Origin: JAJCYK01 sp965224285
GTDB taxonomy: Bacteria; Bacteroidota; Bacteroidia; Cytophagales; Cyclobacteriaceae
Length of the DNA: 64,000 bases
Assembly (NCBI GenBank): GCA_965224285.1
Contig: OZ245043.1
Coordinates: forward strand, 4,898,001 to 4,962,000
Direction: 5' to 3'
Below, piece by piece: positions 1-9,675 of the stretch. The notes under the pieces are model-generated. The model searched no databases. It had not been told where the DNA came from and worked only from the letters and a program-made list of their open reading frames with translations. Positions within the stretch are counted from its first letter, which is position 1, and each line of letters starts with the position of its first letter. Both the position numbers and the translations under genes were made by a program.

Positions 1-3000
1 CAGTAGTAATACCTCGATATGAACGGGGATATCCCTATCTGGCGGCTTATTTCACCACTGACTGCGATGGGATAACCGGTTACGACCTGACCAAACATTT
101 GAAAAAGCGGTTACCCGAATATATGATCCCTGCTGAGTACGTGAAAATGGGTGAAATACCCCTTAATCGTAACGGAAAAGTTGACAGAGATCGTCTGCCG
201 GTGCCTGAAGCGACCCAGAGAAACTTGGATGATTATCTCGCACCCAGTACTAAAACCGAGCTGGAGTTAGCCGCATTATGGCAGTCAGTGCTGCGTGTTA
301 GCCCCATAGGGGTAAACGAAAACTTCATGGAGCTTGGTGGCTATTCTTTGTTAGCAACCCAACTGATCGGTTATATAAACCGCGATTTTGGCTGCAACCT
401 TAATCTCAAGACTTTTAATGACTTAGGCACTATAAAAGAGCTTTCCAGGTATTTGGAGCAACAGGCAGACCCCAAGTTAAGGGAGCGAATGCAGGTACAA
501 CCAGCTCCGGAAAAAGAGTACTATCCCCTCACGGCCTCCCAGGAACAGATATTCTTCCTGAATCATTTAGTAAAAGATAATCTGGCCTATAATTTCCAGG
601 GTGCCATAGAATTTAACGGTGATCTACAAATTGATAAACTAAATAGTGCTTTAAATGCTATTATACGGCGCCATAAAGTACTGTATACCACCTTCCACTT
701 GGTTGACGACACACCGATGCAAAAAATCCATCAACCGTGGGAGGTGAAAATTGAAGTCGAGGACTGGCAGCAATACCAGGAGGAAGAGCTGAAGGGAAAG
801 CTTGATCAGGCCACTAGGCATCATTTTAATCTTAGTGAGTTGCCATTAATTATTTGGAGAGTGCTAAAGGTTGGCCCTAAGAGATATTTTTTATTGCAGG
901 TCGAGCACCACCTGATCCACGATGGCTGGTCGTTCTCCACCCTTTTGTGGGAATTACAGGCTGCTTATCAGCAATATCTGACCGATTCCAATCCTGAAAT
1001 TTTGCCGCTGAATATCCAGTTTGTGGATTTTACTTGCTGGTACCGGGATTGGTTGGATAGTTCAGCAGGTCATGAAAAACTTTCTTACTGGGAACAAAAA
1101 CTACCCAAGCCATTGACCATAACTGAACTGCCCTATGATTTTAAGCCAGGGGCGGAAAGAAATTTAGTGGGCACTGAAATACAACATTCTTTGTCAGATG
1201 AGCTGGTCACAGACCTGCAGGTATTTGCCAAAAAATCACAAGTGACTCCATTTATTGTGATGATGGCGGTATACTATCTATTAATTAACAAATACACCAG
1301 CCAGACTGATCTGATTATAGGCAGTGGCTTCGGAAATCGCCAGCATCCGGCCTCCAGCCAATTGCTGGGTATGCTGGTCAATGCATTGCCTTTGAGATTG
1401 GATATTAGCCGCTATTCTAATTTCACAGAATTAGTGGAGGCGGTTAAGGCCTTGGTAGTAGAAGCCAGCGCCTATCAGGATCTGCCTTTTGAACATATTG
1501 TTCAAAAGGTCAACCCTGAGCGTCACCTAAGCCAGAATCCCATTTTTCAAACGGCTTTTAGCTTTCATGATTCACCTATGCCTCCCTTGAGCTGGGAATC
1601 GCTTGAAGGCAAGATTCATTATTTGCACAATGGTTCTTCCAAATTCGATCTCAGTGTAGTGGTGGTGCCTTGGCCCAAAGCCTCTGGAAGTGAATTGGAA
1701 GCCTTTACCATGCGTTGGGAGTACAGCACTGATGTTTTTACCAAGAACACAGTTGATCGCTTGATTGGTAGTTACGAATACCTGATGCAGGAATGTCTAA
1801 AGCAGCCCAAACTCACACTTAGCGAATTCAGCGCCATCGGAGAGGTAGAAATGCATACCCTGACAGATGAATGGAACCCAGCTGATGAACAGCTTGGATA
1901 TACCAGTATCATTGCTCGCTTCAATGAGGTTGTGGAAAAATATGGAGATAATATTGCTCTGGAATTTAAGTCTGAACAAATATCCTACCAGGAGTTGGAT
2001 CAGAGAACCAATCAAATGGCCGCCTATCTCTCTTCCTTGGGAGTAAAGTCTGGCCAGCCTGTGGGGCTGATTACCGCTAAAGAACCTGGATTACTGATTT
2101 CGATTTTGGGAATACTAAAATGTGGTGCTTACTATGTACCTATAAATTCTGAACTTCCAACTTCTCGTATCACCAATATCGTTGAAGACAATAACGTTAA
2201 GGTGATATTTTCTCTGGACGAAAAATTTAGAATGGATGGGTTTTCCGGCCACCTGGAATACCTGCACGATTATAATGTTGTTCTCAGTAAATACTCCGAT
2301 AAACAATACCTCAGCAACCCGGCACCGGAGGATCCGGCTTACGTCATGTATACATCAGGGTCTACTGGGCTCCCTAAAGGGGTAGTTATTCCCCATCAGG
2401 CTGTGCTCAGCCTGGTGGTCGATGTCAATTATGTCCAACTGAATGCTGAGCATCGGTTTTTATTAGTCTCGAACCTGTCTTTTGATGCTTCCACTTTTGA
2501 AATCTGGGCGCCGTTGTTGAACGGGGCGACCTGCGTGATCTACCCCGAAGCATCTCCAACTAATGAAGGTTTGAAAAAGACCTTACGTGATTCCTCAATT
2601 ACTACTCTTTGGCTGACTTCAAGTTGGTTCAATCAATTGATAGAGGAGGATCAGGAAGCTCTGTCAGGCCTGAAGCAATTATTGGTGGGGGGAGAGGCCC
2701 TTTCAGGGAACCATATATTCCAAGCGGTAAAGAACTTGCCCCAAACCACCATTATAAATGGATATGGCCCAACCGAATGTACCACTTTTAGTACCTGCTA
2801 CACCATTCCACATGATATAGATCCCAATAGAGACATTCCCATTGGTAAACCAAACAAACATAGGAAAGCCTATGTTCTGGACCTCAATATGCAACCGGTA
2901 CCGGTAGGGGTTAAAGGAGAGTTATATATTGGAGGCCTGGGATTGGCTTTGGGCTATCTTAATCATCCTGAACTTACGGAGGCTAAATTTAAGTACCTGC

Positions 3001-3644
3001 CCTTCAACCCGGAAGAAAGGGTCTATGCCACCGGTGATTTGGTAAAATGGAATCCTGATGGTTACCTGGAATACCTGGGTCGTATTGACCGTCAAGTTAA
3101 GATCAGAGGGTTTAGGATCGAGCCAGGAGAAATAGAGCATGCCCTTAGAAATCATCCTTCTATAGCGGAGTCTGCGGTAATAGTAAATAATACGAAACAG
3201 ACTGGTAACCAATTGATTGCTTTTATTACTGCTGATATTGAAATAGACCCGAATGAAATTTTCCGGTATTTAAAAAGCCAACTGCCGATACAAATGATGC
3301 CTCAGCAGATTATACAGTTATCGGAATTTCCCTTGACCCCAAATGGGAAACTAGACCACCAGAAATTGAATGAAAGCATTCATATTTCACTTGAGGAAAA
3401 CGGAACTACCGCACCTCAAACTGCCCTACAAAAAATGTTGTGGGGGATTTGGAGTGAAATGTTTGAAAGAGATAATATCGGGATTGAGCAAAACTTCTTC
3501 GAGCTAGGCGGGCACTCCCTGATGGCTATGCGAATGTTTTCCAAAATTCACGACAAGTTGGGAATGGAAATAAAACTGAGAACCATATTTGAATGCCCCA
3601 CCATCTCTATGCTGTCGGAGTGGATTGAGGATCAGGAATCGTAA
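1..3644 (+). CDS. Nonribosomal peptide synthetase, C-terminal part (A-end, PCP, C, A, PCP); 5' truncated by window
   Basis: The reading frame is open from base 3, so the gene starts outside the window; TTG at 99 is only an internal codon. In order it shows the end of an adenylation domain (motif NGKVDR near 171-188), a carrier domain (LGGYSLL, phosphopantetheine Ser codon at 345), a condensation domain with intact HHLIHDG at 906-926, a full adenylation domain (YTSGSTGLPKG from 2349, NGYGPTE near 2757, YATGDL near 3024, NGKLD near 3342) and a last carrier domain (LGGHSLM, Ser codon at 3516). It therefore adds one amino acid to a peptidyl chain. The specificity residues read by eye are D-A-F-W-L-G-G-T-F, which resembles valine-type codes (inference). 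The protein stops right after the last carrier domain, without thioesterase, reductase or terminal condensation domain, so chain release must happen elsewhere. The family and domain order are certain; the product is unknown. Confidence 0.96.
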   Translation, partial: VVIPRYERGYPYLAAYFTTDCDGITGYDLTKHLKKRLPEYMIPAEYVKMGEIPLNRNGKVDRDRLPVPEATQRNLDDYLAPSTKTELELAALWQSVLRVSPIGVNENFMELGGYSLLATQLIGYINRDFGCNLNLKTFNDLGTIKELSRYLEQQADPKLRERMQVQPAPEKEYYPLTASQEQIFFLNHLVKDNLAYNFQGAIEFNGDLQIDKLNSALNAIIRRHKVLYTTFHLVDDTPMQKIHQPWEVKIEVEDWQQYQEEELKGKLDQATRHHFNLSELPLIIWRVLKVGPKRYFLLQVEHHLIHDGWSFSTLLWELQAAYQQYLTDSNPEILPLNIQFVDFTCWYRDWLDSSAGHEKLSYWEQKLPKPLTITELPYDFKPGAERNLVGTEIQHSLSDELVTDLQVFAKKSQVTPFIVMMAVYYLLINKYTSQTDLIIGSGFGNRQHPASSQLLGMLVNALPLRLDISRYSNFTELVEAVKALVVEASAYQDLPFEHIVQKVNPERHLSQNPIFQTAFSFHDSPMPPLSWESLEGKIHYLHNGSSKFDLSVVVVPWPKASGSELEAFTMRWEYSTDVFTKNTVDRLIGSYEYLMQECLKQPKLTLSEFSAIGEVEMHTLTDEWNPADEQLGYTSIIARFNEVVEKYGDNIALEFKSEQISYQELDQRTNQMAAYLSSLGVKSGQPVGLITAKEPGLLISILGILKCGAYYVPINSELPTSRITNIVEDNNVKVIFSLDEKFRMDGFSGHLEYLHDYNVVLSKYSDKQYLSNPAPEDPAYVMYTSGSTGLPKGVVIPHQAVLSLVVDVNYVQLNAEHRFLLVSNLSFDASTFEIWAPLLNGATCVIYPEASPTNEGLKKTLRDSSITTLWLTSSWFNQLIEEDQEALSGLKQLLVGGEALSGNHIFQAVKNLPQTTIINGYGPTECTTFSTCYTIPHDIDPNRDIPIGKPNKHRKAYVLDLNMQPVPVGVKGELYIGGLGLALGYLNHPELTEAKFKYLPFNPEERVYATGDLVKWNPDGYLEYLGRIDRQVKIRGFRIEPGEIEHALRNHPSIAESAVIVNNTKQTGNQLIAFITADIEIDPNEIFRYLKSQLPIQMMPQQIIQLSEFPLTPNGKLDHQKLNESIHISLEENGTTAPQTALQKMLWGIWSEMFERDNIGIEQNFFELGGHSLMAMRMFSKIHDKLGMEIKLRTIFECPTISMLSEWIEDQES

Positions 3645-3784
3645 ACTCGATTTCCAGGTACATATAAATCAGGGCAGCTTCCCATCTATCAAGTTCCATT
3701 TAAATAATTTACGGGGTTTAAGGGGGCACAATTGTTTTTATACTACTCCTCAATTGGCTAAGTTTACCGATTCATTGATGAGAT

Positions 3785-4462
3785 ATGGCTGAACGTCGCA
3801 GCATATTCGATATGATCGGACCTATTATGATCGGCCCCTCAAGTTCACATACCGCAGGAGTAGTTCGGATTGCCCGGGTGGCTATCAGAATACTAAAAGA
3901 GCCTCCCATTTCGGCAGAAATCAAATTCTTCAACTCATTTGCCCGTACCTACCAGGGGCATGGCAGCGACCGTGCCGTTATAGCTGGACTACTGGATTTT
4001 AAGACTGACGATAACCGGGTCAAAGAGTCTTTTGATTATGCTGAATCCAGGGGTTTGCAATATTCGTTCAAGCCAATACCTAATGCTTCCAACCTTCATC
4101 CCAATACTATACTGATTAAACTCAAGGGAGAGAAGCACGAGGTTGAGGTCATGGGTGAGAGCCTGGGAGGAGGTGTAATTAATATCGCAGAAGTTGATGG
4201 TTATGCTGCAAATTTTGGTGCCAGGCTTCATACTTTAATCATTACTGCCGACGATGTAAAAGGCACTATTGCGTTCATTTCCAATGTACTTTCTCATGAT
4301 GACTGTAATATTGCCACCATGACGGTTTCCCGAAAAAGCAAGCATACGGAAGCATGCCACATAGTGGAAATGGATTCAGGATTAAAACCCATAACCCTGG
4401 ACTACCTTCAGGCATTGGACTGGGTACACGAGATCACCTACATACCAGACATAGATTTATAA
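3785..4462 (+). CDS. sdaAB: L-serine dehydratase, beta subunit (iron-sulfur type)
   Basis: The 225-residue protein begins with the family signature GPSSSHTAG (residues 17-25) and ends with an ACT-like regulatory domain (about 145-220), the arrangement of the beta chain of two-subunit 4Fe-4S serine dehydratases, which deaminate L-serine to pyruvate and ammonia. The alpha chain that carries the cluster cysteines is not in this window, so it must be elsewhere if the enzyme works. It lies 140 bp after the NRPS stop and only 3 bp before tolC, so it may be co-transcribed with the efflux genes although no functional link is obvious. No clear Shine-Dalgarno is present, as is usual in Bacteroidota. 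Confidence 0.9.
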   Translation: MAERRSIFDMIGPIMIGPSSSHTAGVVRIARVAIRILKEPPISAEIKFFNSFARTYQGHGSDRAVIAGLLDFKTDDNRVKESFDYAESRGLQYSFKPIPNASNLHPNTILIKLKGEKHEVEVMGESLGGGVINIAEVDGYAANFGARLHTLIITADDVKGTIAFISNVLSHDDCNIATMTVSRKSKHTEACHIVEMDSGLKPITLDYLQALDWVHEITYIPDIDL

Positions 4463-4465
4463 GAG

Positions 4466-5920
4466 ATGAACATATCCAGCATTTTATTTTCAGCATTTTT
4501 TTTTATAGGAATTAACTGCTCTTTGAGTGTGGCTCAGTCGCAATCCTGGACTTTTCAGGAGTGCGTAGAATATGCTTTGGAGAATAATCTAAACGTAAAG
4601 CGGGGAGAATTATTCATGCAACGGGATGAAGTAAATTTGAAGCAGTCAAAAGCTGACATATTCCCGGTTTTAAACATGGGATCACAGTATGGCATTAATT
4701 GGGGTCGGTCAATCGACCCCACCACCAACTTATTTGTGGCGCAGCGTATCCAATCATTAGGAGCGCAACTGAGTAGTTCAGTTACGGTATTTGGAGGCCT
4801 GCAAAAATTAAATACCATTAAGCAGAACAAATTAAATTTAATGGGAAGTGCCAGTGATCTGGAGAAGACTCGAAACGACGTAATTCTGGATGTGGTCACT
4901 TTCTATACCAATGTTATCTTCAACCAGGAGCTTCTGGAAACGGCTCAACTACAATTAGAAACCACTCAACAACAGCTGGATCGCACTAAGAAATTGGTGG
5001 AAGCTGGATCCCTGGCTATTTCGGAAGTTCTAGATCTGGAGTCACAATTAGCCAGTAATGAATTGGAATTGGTCAATGCTGAAAATAGTTTGAACCTGGC
5101 ACTACTTAGCCTTAAGCAGGTCATGCAAATGCCTGCTAGTGAAGAGTTACAGGTAGTGGTACCGGATATGGATGCCCAGGATTATAATTTTCTGGAAATG
5201 TCGGCTGAGGATATCTATCAGCTGGCAGAAACTACGCAACCGGATATCAAAAGTGCGGATTTGAGTATACAAAGTTCGGTAATGGGAGTAAAGATCGCCA
5301 AAGGAGCCTACTATCCCTCGCTTAGATTGGGCTATAATATGTTCACCAATTATTCTGATGCCTTAAACCCTCTATTTTTACCGGATGGCACTTTTGGAGA
5401 GCCTGACCAGATCCCCAATGCGGGCTTCGTGGATGGAAATCCCGATCAAACGATAACGCTGTTTGATCCCAACCCAAATTTCACCCAAGTGGACAATAAT
5501 GTCTGGGATCAATTTGATGATAACCTAAGTCGTGCGTTAACTTTTACTTTATCGGTTCCTATTTTCAATGGCTGGGTAGTAAAATCCAACGTCCAAAGGG
5601 CAAACATTGCTTTGGTGCAGGCAGAATTGGACGCCCGTGAGGTAAGAAATCAACTGAGGCAGATCATTGAATCGGCATATACCGACGCTCTGGCAGCTTC
5701 CAAAGCCTTTCAGGCCTCGCAGAGACAGGTAGATGCTCTGGAAGAGAGTTTTAGAGTAACTGAAAAAAGATATAATCTGGGAGCGGTAAACTTTGTCGAT
5801 TATCAAATTGCTCAAAATAACTTATTCGGAGCCAGATCGGATCTGGTGAGAACCAAATACGATTTTATATTTAAAACTAAGATATTGGATTTCTACCAGG
5901 GGAATCCTCTGAAATTTTAG
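4466..5920 (+). CDS. TolC-family outer membrane efflux protein
   Basis: The 484-residue protein has an N-terminal signal peptide ending near AQSQS and two TolC-type repeats rich in coiled coil (about residues 30-230 and 260-480), including the typical WTFQECVEYALENN start. TolC proteins form the trimeric outer-membrane and periplasmic duct of export systems. It is followed after 3 bp by an HlyD-type adaptor, so the two form an operon. A loop of about 60 residues in the middle (near 295-350) is rich in Pro, Asn and Asp and is probably the surface insert seen in Bacteroidota members. What it exports cannot be read from the sequence; the NRPS upstream is a possible source but this is only inference. 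Confidence 0.93.
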   Translation: MNISSILFSAFFFIGINCSLSVAQSQSWTFQECVEYALENNLNVKRGELFMQRDEVNLKQSKADIFPVLNMGSQYGINWGRSIDPTTNLFVAQRIQSLGAQLSSSVTVFGGLQKLNTIKQNKLNLMGSASDLEKTRNDVILDVVTFYTNVIFNQELLETAQLQLETTQQQLDRTKKLVEAGSLAISEVLDLESQLASNELELVNAENSLNLALLSLKQVMQMPASEELQVVVPDMDAQDYNFLEMSAEDIYQLAETTQPDIKSADLSIQSSVMGVKIAKGAYYPSLRLGYNMFTNYSDALNPLFLPDGTFGEPDQIPNAGFVDGNPDQTITLFDPNPNFTQVDNNVWDQFDDNLSRALTFTLSVPIFNGWVVKSNVQRANIALVQAELDAREVRNQLRQIIESAYTDALAASKAFQASQRQVDALEESFRVTEKRYNLGAVNFVDYQIAQNNLFGARSDLVRTKYDFIFKTKILDFYQGNPLKF

Positions 5921-5923
5921 TGC

Positions 5924-7243
5924 ATGGCGAAAAAAATAAAATCCAATAAGTTAATCTTTATTCTGGGAGGGATAGCCTTGGTGCTGATCCTTTTTGCCAT
6001 TATTGGAAAAAGCACCGGGATACTGGGAAACCGGAACCAAACGGAGGTCAATCTGTCTAAATCAAGCCATAAGGATATCGTAGAAACGGTCAGTGCTTCA
6101 GGCACGGTTCAGCCTGAAGTTGAAGTAAAGATCAGCCCCGATGTGCCCGGTGAAATTATCGAATTGCATGTAGAAGAGGGAGACTCCGTCAGTGTGAAGG
6201 ATCTGTTGATAAAAATACGTCCGGATAATTTCCAATCCGCTTTGGAACGGACACTGGCTAATTTAAATCAGCAACGAGCCAATCAGGCTAGTGCTGATGC
6301 CGGCCTTTCACAGTCTGAGGCGGAATTTGTACGGGCAGAAAAGGAATACGCCAGGCAACAACAGCTATATAATGAGCAAGTAATATCGGACTCCGAGTTT
6401 GAAACTGCAGAGGCAAATTATCAGGTAGCCCTGCAATCCCTGGAGTCGGCTCGGCAAAACGCCCAGGCGGCTAGATATATGGTGGCCAGTTCACAGGCCT
6501 CAGTAGATGAGGCGCAGGAAAATTTGAGTCTTACCAGTGTTTTTGCCCCGGTAAATGGTATCGTATCCAAATTGAGTGTAGAACAAGGCGAGAGGGTAGT
6601 GGGCACCAGTCAAATGGCCGGTACTGAAATGTTGCGCATAGCAGATCTTCATAGGATGGAGGTAAGAGTAGATGTAAATGAAAACGATATTATCCGGGTA
6701 TCGGAGGGGGATACCGCCATTATCGATGTAGATGCTTATTCTTATAAAGGAAAGAAATTCAAAGGAGTAGTGACCCAAATTGCCAATACCGCGAAAGATA
6801 AAGTATCGGAAGATGCTGTTACTGAGTTTGAAGTGAGGATAAGGATCCTTAATGAATCTTATTCGGATTTGCTGCAAGAGCGTTCCTCCTACCCATTTCG
6901 ACCCGGAATGACCGCCAGTGTCGATATCATCACCACCAGCAAGGAGGATGTGCTCAGCGTACCGCTGTCGGCGGTTACTACCAGAGCCATGGATCCGGAC
7001 GATTCCATTTCATCTGATGGCGATGGGGAGGAATTGGAGGTAGTGTTTGTGAATCAGCAGGGTAGGGCCAAGATGGTTGAAGTGGCCACCGGCATAAGTG
7101 ATTTCGATAACATTGAGATCCTGGATGGAATTGAACCGGGTCAGGAAGTGGTCTCTGGTCCGTTTTTGGTGGTGTCGAAACGACTGAAAGATGGAGATGC
7201 TATTAAGCCTGTGGAGGCAAAAGGCAGTCCTGCCGACAATTAG
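5924..7243 (+). CDS. HlyD/MacA-type periplasmic adaptor (membrane fusion protein)
   Basis: The 439-residue protein has one N-terminal membrane anchor (about residues 10-27), a lipoyl-like half-motif (VPGEIIELHVEEGDSV), a long helical hairpin with repeated Ala/Gln/Ser (about 95-190), the second lipoyl half (FAPVNGIVSKLSVEQGE) and a beta-barrel plus membrane-proximal domain. This is the adaptor that joins an inner-membrane pump to TolC. Bacteroidota operons of this kind usually continue with ABC ATPase and permease genes; here the next gene is an unrelated secreted protein, so the inner-membrane partner is missing locally. The C-terminus has an acidic linker (around 350-365) within the last domain. 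Confidence 0.92.
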   Translation: MAKKIKSNKLIFILGGIALVLILFAIIGKSTGILGNRNQTEVNLSKSSHKDIVETVSASGTVQPEVEVKISPDVPGEIIELHVEEGDSVSVKDLLIKIRPDNFQSALERTLANLNQQRANQASADAGLSQSEAEFVRAEKEYARQQQLYNEQVISDSEFETAEANYQVALQSLESARQNAQAARYMVASSQASVDEAQENLSLTSVFAPVNGIVSKLSVEQGERVVGTSQMAGTEMLRIADLHRMEVRVDVNENDIIRVSEGDTAIIDVDAYSYKGKKFKGVVTQIANTAKDKVSEDAVTEFEVRIRILNESYSDLLQERSSYPFRPGMTASVDIITTSKEDVLSVPLSAVTTRAMDPDDSISSDGDGEELEVVFVNQQGRAKMVEVATGISDFDNIEILDGIEPGQEVVSGPFLVVSKRLKDGDAIKPVEAKGSPADN

Positions 7244-7328
7244 TAAAGCAACTAAGAAGAATCGCCACCCATATCTCCGCATAGCTGGCATTTTTTACTA
7301 TCTTAACCCCTAAACCTAATCCAATCCT

Positions 7329-7826
7329 ATGAGCAAGATCGTTTTATTGGTGGTGATTATTGTGGGTTGCGGATCGTTTGGCGTTCAGGGGCAATCAGCC
7401 TTTGATAAGATGAACAACCAAAAAATGGAAAAGATCCTATACCGGGAAGCGGAAAATGTAGAGCGCATGCCCGGCAGCGAGGATTACCCAGGTAGATGGC
7501 AGGTAACATTCATGGACCGGCTCTTGTATATCATCACTGACGAGAATGCTAATCGTATGCGGGTGATGACTCCGGTCATTGAGGAAGAGAACCTTGGTGG
7601 TGATGAAATGAAAATATTGTTGGAAGCCAATTTTGATCGCGCGCTAGACGCTAAATACAGTTTGTACCAAGGCTTTCTCTGGTCTTCATTTACCCATCCC
7701 CTGCAGGAGCTAACGGTAGAGCAGTTCAAAGATGCACTCAGACAGGTAGCTACTTTAGCCAACCGATATGGAGGTTCCTACTCCAGTACGGATTTGGTTT
7801 TTGGAGGGGATGAGCAGGAAAACTAA
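7329..7826 (+). CDS. Small secreted protein with possible YbjN / secretion-chaperone-like fold
   Basis: The 165-residue protein has a signal peptide cut near VQGQS. The mature part shows alternating strands (WQVTFMDRLLYIITDE, NRMRVMTPVI) and a helical second half with LLEANFDRALDAKYSL and a C-terminal helix, an arrangement reminiscent of the YbjN / type III chaperone-like superfamily. That assignment is by pattern only. It lies 85 bp after the HlyD gene on the same strand and converges on maf with a 15-bp gap. No catalytic motif is visible. It could be a periplasmic binding or chaperone protein. Confidence 0.6.
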   Translation: MSKIVLLVVIIVGCGSFGVQGQSAFDKMNNQKMEKILYREAENVERMPGSEDYPGRWQVTFMDRLLYIITDENANRMRVMTPVIEEENLGGDEMKILLEANFDRALDAKYSLYQGFLWSSFTHPLQELTVEQFKDALRQVATLANRYGGSYSSTDLVFGGDEQEN

Positions 7827-7841
7827 TTCACTTGATCCATA

Positions 7842-8408
7842 TTAAAAGTCCAGCAATGCCTGATACACCATGTGCAGTGGCAACCCCATTACATTGTAGA
7901 AACTGCCTTCAATACTGGTGACCCCTATCATACCAAGCCACTCTTGAATTCCGTAGGCTCCAGCCTTGTCCAATGGCCGGTAGTGCTGCAGATAATAATC
8001 GATCTCCCGATCAGTCAAATCTTTAAACCTCACTCGAGTTTCATCTTTAAAAAGTACAAACTTTTCTTGATTTTGAATACATACACCCGTAACAACCTTA
8101 TGGTATTCACCGGAAAGTTTTCTCAGCATTTCTCCTGCTTGTGTTGAATCTTCAGGCTTCCCCAATATGATGCTTCGGTGAATAACCACAGTATCGGCGG
8201 CCAGTACCAACCTATTTTTAATTTGATCCATTAGCGAATCGGCTTTCTTTTTTGACAGGTATTCGGGTACTTCGGAGGGATATAATTCCCCAGGCCACTC
8301 CTCAGCTATTTGGGGAGCCAGTACCTCAAATCGGACTCCTATTGACTTCAACAATTGCTGACGCCTGGGGGAACTAGAAGCTAGGAAAATGGGATCGATT
8401 AAATTCAT
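7842..8408 (-). CDS. maf: Maf-family nucleoside triphosphate pyrophosphatase (dTTP/UTP type)
   Basis: The protein opens with the Maf signature FLASSSPRRQQLL, followed by the catalytic AADTVV ... LGKP block and DKAGAYGIQ near residue 140, features of the YhdE-like group that hydrolyses dTTP, UTP and modified pyrimidine triphosphates. I chose the Met at 8408, which puts the signature at residue 6 as in relatives; an in-frame Met at 8438 would add ten residues. The start overlaps the 3' end of the DUF1015 gene by 35 bp, so accC, the DUF1015 gene and maf form one minus-strand operon. Confidence 0.92.
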   Translation of the reverse strand: MNLIDPIFLASSSPRRQQLLKSIGVRFEVLAPQIAEEWPGELYPSEVPEYLSKKKADSLMDQIKNRLVLAADTVVIHRSIILGKPEDSTQAGEMLRKLSGEYHKVVTGVCIQNQEKFVLFKDETRVRFKDLTDREIDYYLQHYRPLDKAGAYGIQEWLGMIGVTSIEGSFYNVMGLPLHMVYQALLDF

Positions 8409-9675
8409 CATCATTGATTGTGCCAAAGACAAATCCACAAACCACTTTGGGATAAAAATAGGTAGACTTCGGTGGCAGGGTATAGCCTGAAAAACACACC
8501 TTCTTTACTTCCTCCATATTCAGTTCATTGGTAATGACGGCTAATTGGGCGGAGCCTTGGTGAACTCTTTCAATACAATCTGTGAAATTCCGATCAAAGA
8601 TTATATGAGGATTATACCGTTGGTCCTTCCCCATAATACCTAATGCTCGCTCGATGATAAAGTAATGCAATACCGTGAGATCCAGGTTTTTGATAATATC
8701 TGGAAAAGGCCAGGGATTTTTTAGGGCCAGATCGGGTTTTAAACTTATTTTAAACACTTGATTTGGCAAAACCAGGCCAAAACAGTGCTGTTTGCCTAGT
8801 ATTACTTCGTTAATTTCCAACGGATTATTGGCCTCGACAATATCAAAATAGGGGTGTATAGCGCTCATCACCTGCTGAGGATCAAAATCGGGTAGGTCCT
8901 GAATTAAGCGATGAGTAGCCAGTATTCTCAAATCCTGAGCCTCCATATTGGTGAAAAACATCATGTGATAGTTGTATCCTTCCTTACCATGATGATGAGG
9001 GTTCTGAGCCGCTTGTGCTTTGCGATAGTCTATTGATCCCTGAAATCTATGATGCCCATCAGCTAATATTATCTGCTGATCATCGAGCAGGTCAATAAAC
9101 TTTTTAATGGCTTTAAAATCGTGGATCACGGAAACTACTTCCCTTACCCCCTGGTAGTCTTCCGCTTCGAAAATAGGTTGCCTAATGCACTCATCCATAA
9201 TGGAGTCCAGTTCGAATGAGGGATCGGAATATAAACCATGGGTGGGGCTGGCATTTAGCTGAGTGGTCTGCAGCAATTCAACTCTTTCGGCTACTGCCGG
9301 GGGCATGGTATTTTCATGACGGAGGACTACCTCATCTGCCCAGTCATAGGCACGAATATTGGCGATAAAGCCTTTGCGGCAAAATAATTTGGAAGTACCA
9401 GGCAGATGAAAATACTGATAGTAAACGTAAATCGATGGTAATAGATCCGGTACTATGATGCGCTGCTCTTTCCAGGTTTTTAAGGTGTCGGCAGCTTTCT
9501 GAGCCGCATTTGGTCCTTTTGGTACTGAGAGGTGTATGCTATTAAGTGGATTGGTGTAGAGTTGTTCGCGTTGCTGGGCGGATACTACGTCAAACAACGG
9601 ACAAATATAGTTGGATATATCGGCGGAAAGCTGGTCATTATAGCGCCAAGCCCGTAGTGGGGTTATTTCAGCCAT
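8374..9675 (-). CDS. DUF1015 family protein (ParB/SbnI-like, possible serine kinase)
   Basis: The 433-residue protein begins ITPLRAWRYN, as DUF1015 members do, and carries the family ADGHHR motif near residue 207. The family is widespread and often sits beside serA and serC; related ParB-fold enzymes (SbnI, archaeal SerK) phosphorylate free serine, so a role in serine or phosphoserine metabolism is plausible but not shown. In this window serB-serA and serC are 9-14 kb away. Its start codon directly abuts the accC stop codon with no gap and its end overlaps maf, so translation is probably coupled. Confidence 0.88.
   Translation of the reverse strand: MAEITPLRAWRYNDQLSADISNYICPLFDVVSAQQREQLYTNPLNSIHLSVPKGPNAAQKAADTLKTWKEQRIIVPDLLPSIYVYYQYFHLPGTSKLFCRKGFIANIRAYDWADEVVLRHENTMPPAVAERVELLQTTQLNASPTHGLYSDPSFELDSIMDECIRQPIFEAEDYQGVREVVSVIHDFKAIKKFIDLLDDQQIILADGHHRFQGSIDYRKAQAAQNPHHHGKEGYNYHMMFFTNMEAQDLRILATHRLIQDLPDFDPQQVMSAIHPYFDIVEANNPLEINEVILGKQHCFGLVLPNQVFKISLKPDLALKNPWPFPDIIKNLDLTVLHYFIIERALGIMGKDQRYNPHIIFDRNFTDCIERVHQGSAQLAVITNELNMEEVKKVCFSGYTLPPKSTYFYPKVVCGFVFGTINDDEFNRSHFPSF

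Noticed and set aside
3589..3792. Plus-strand frame of 67 codons after the NRPS
   Set aside because: It starts inside the NRPS in another frame and overlaps the sdaAB start; sequence is not protein-like.
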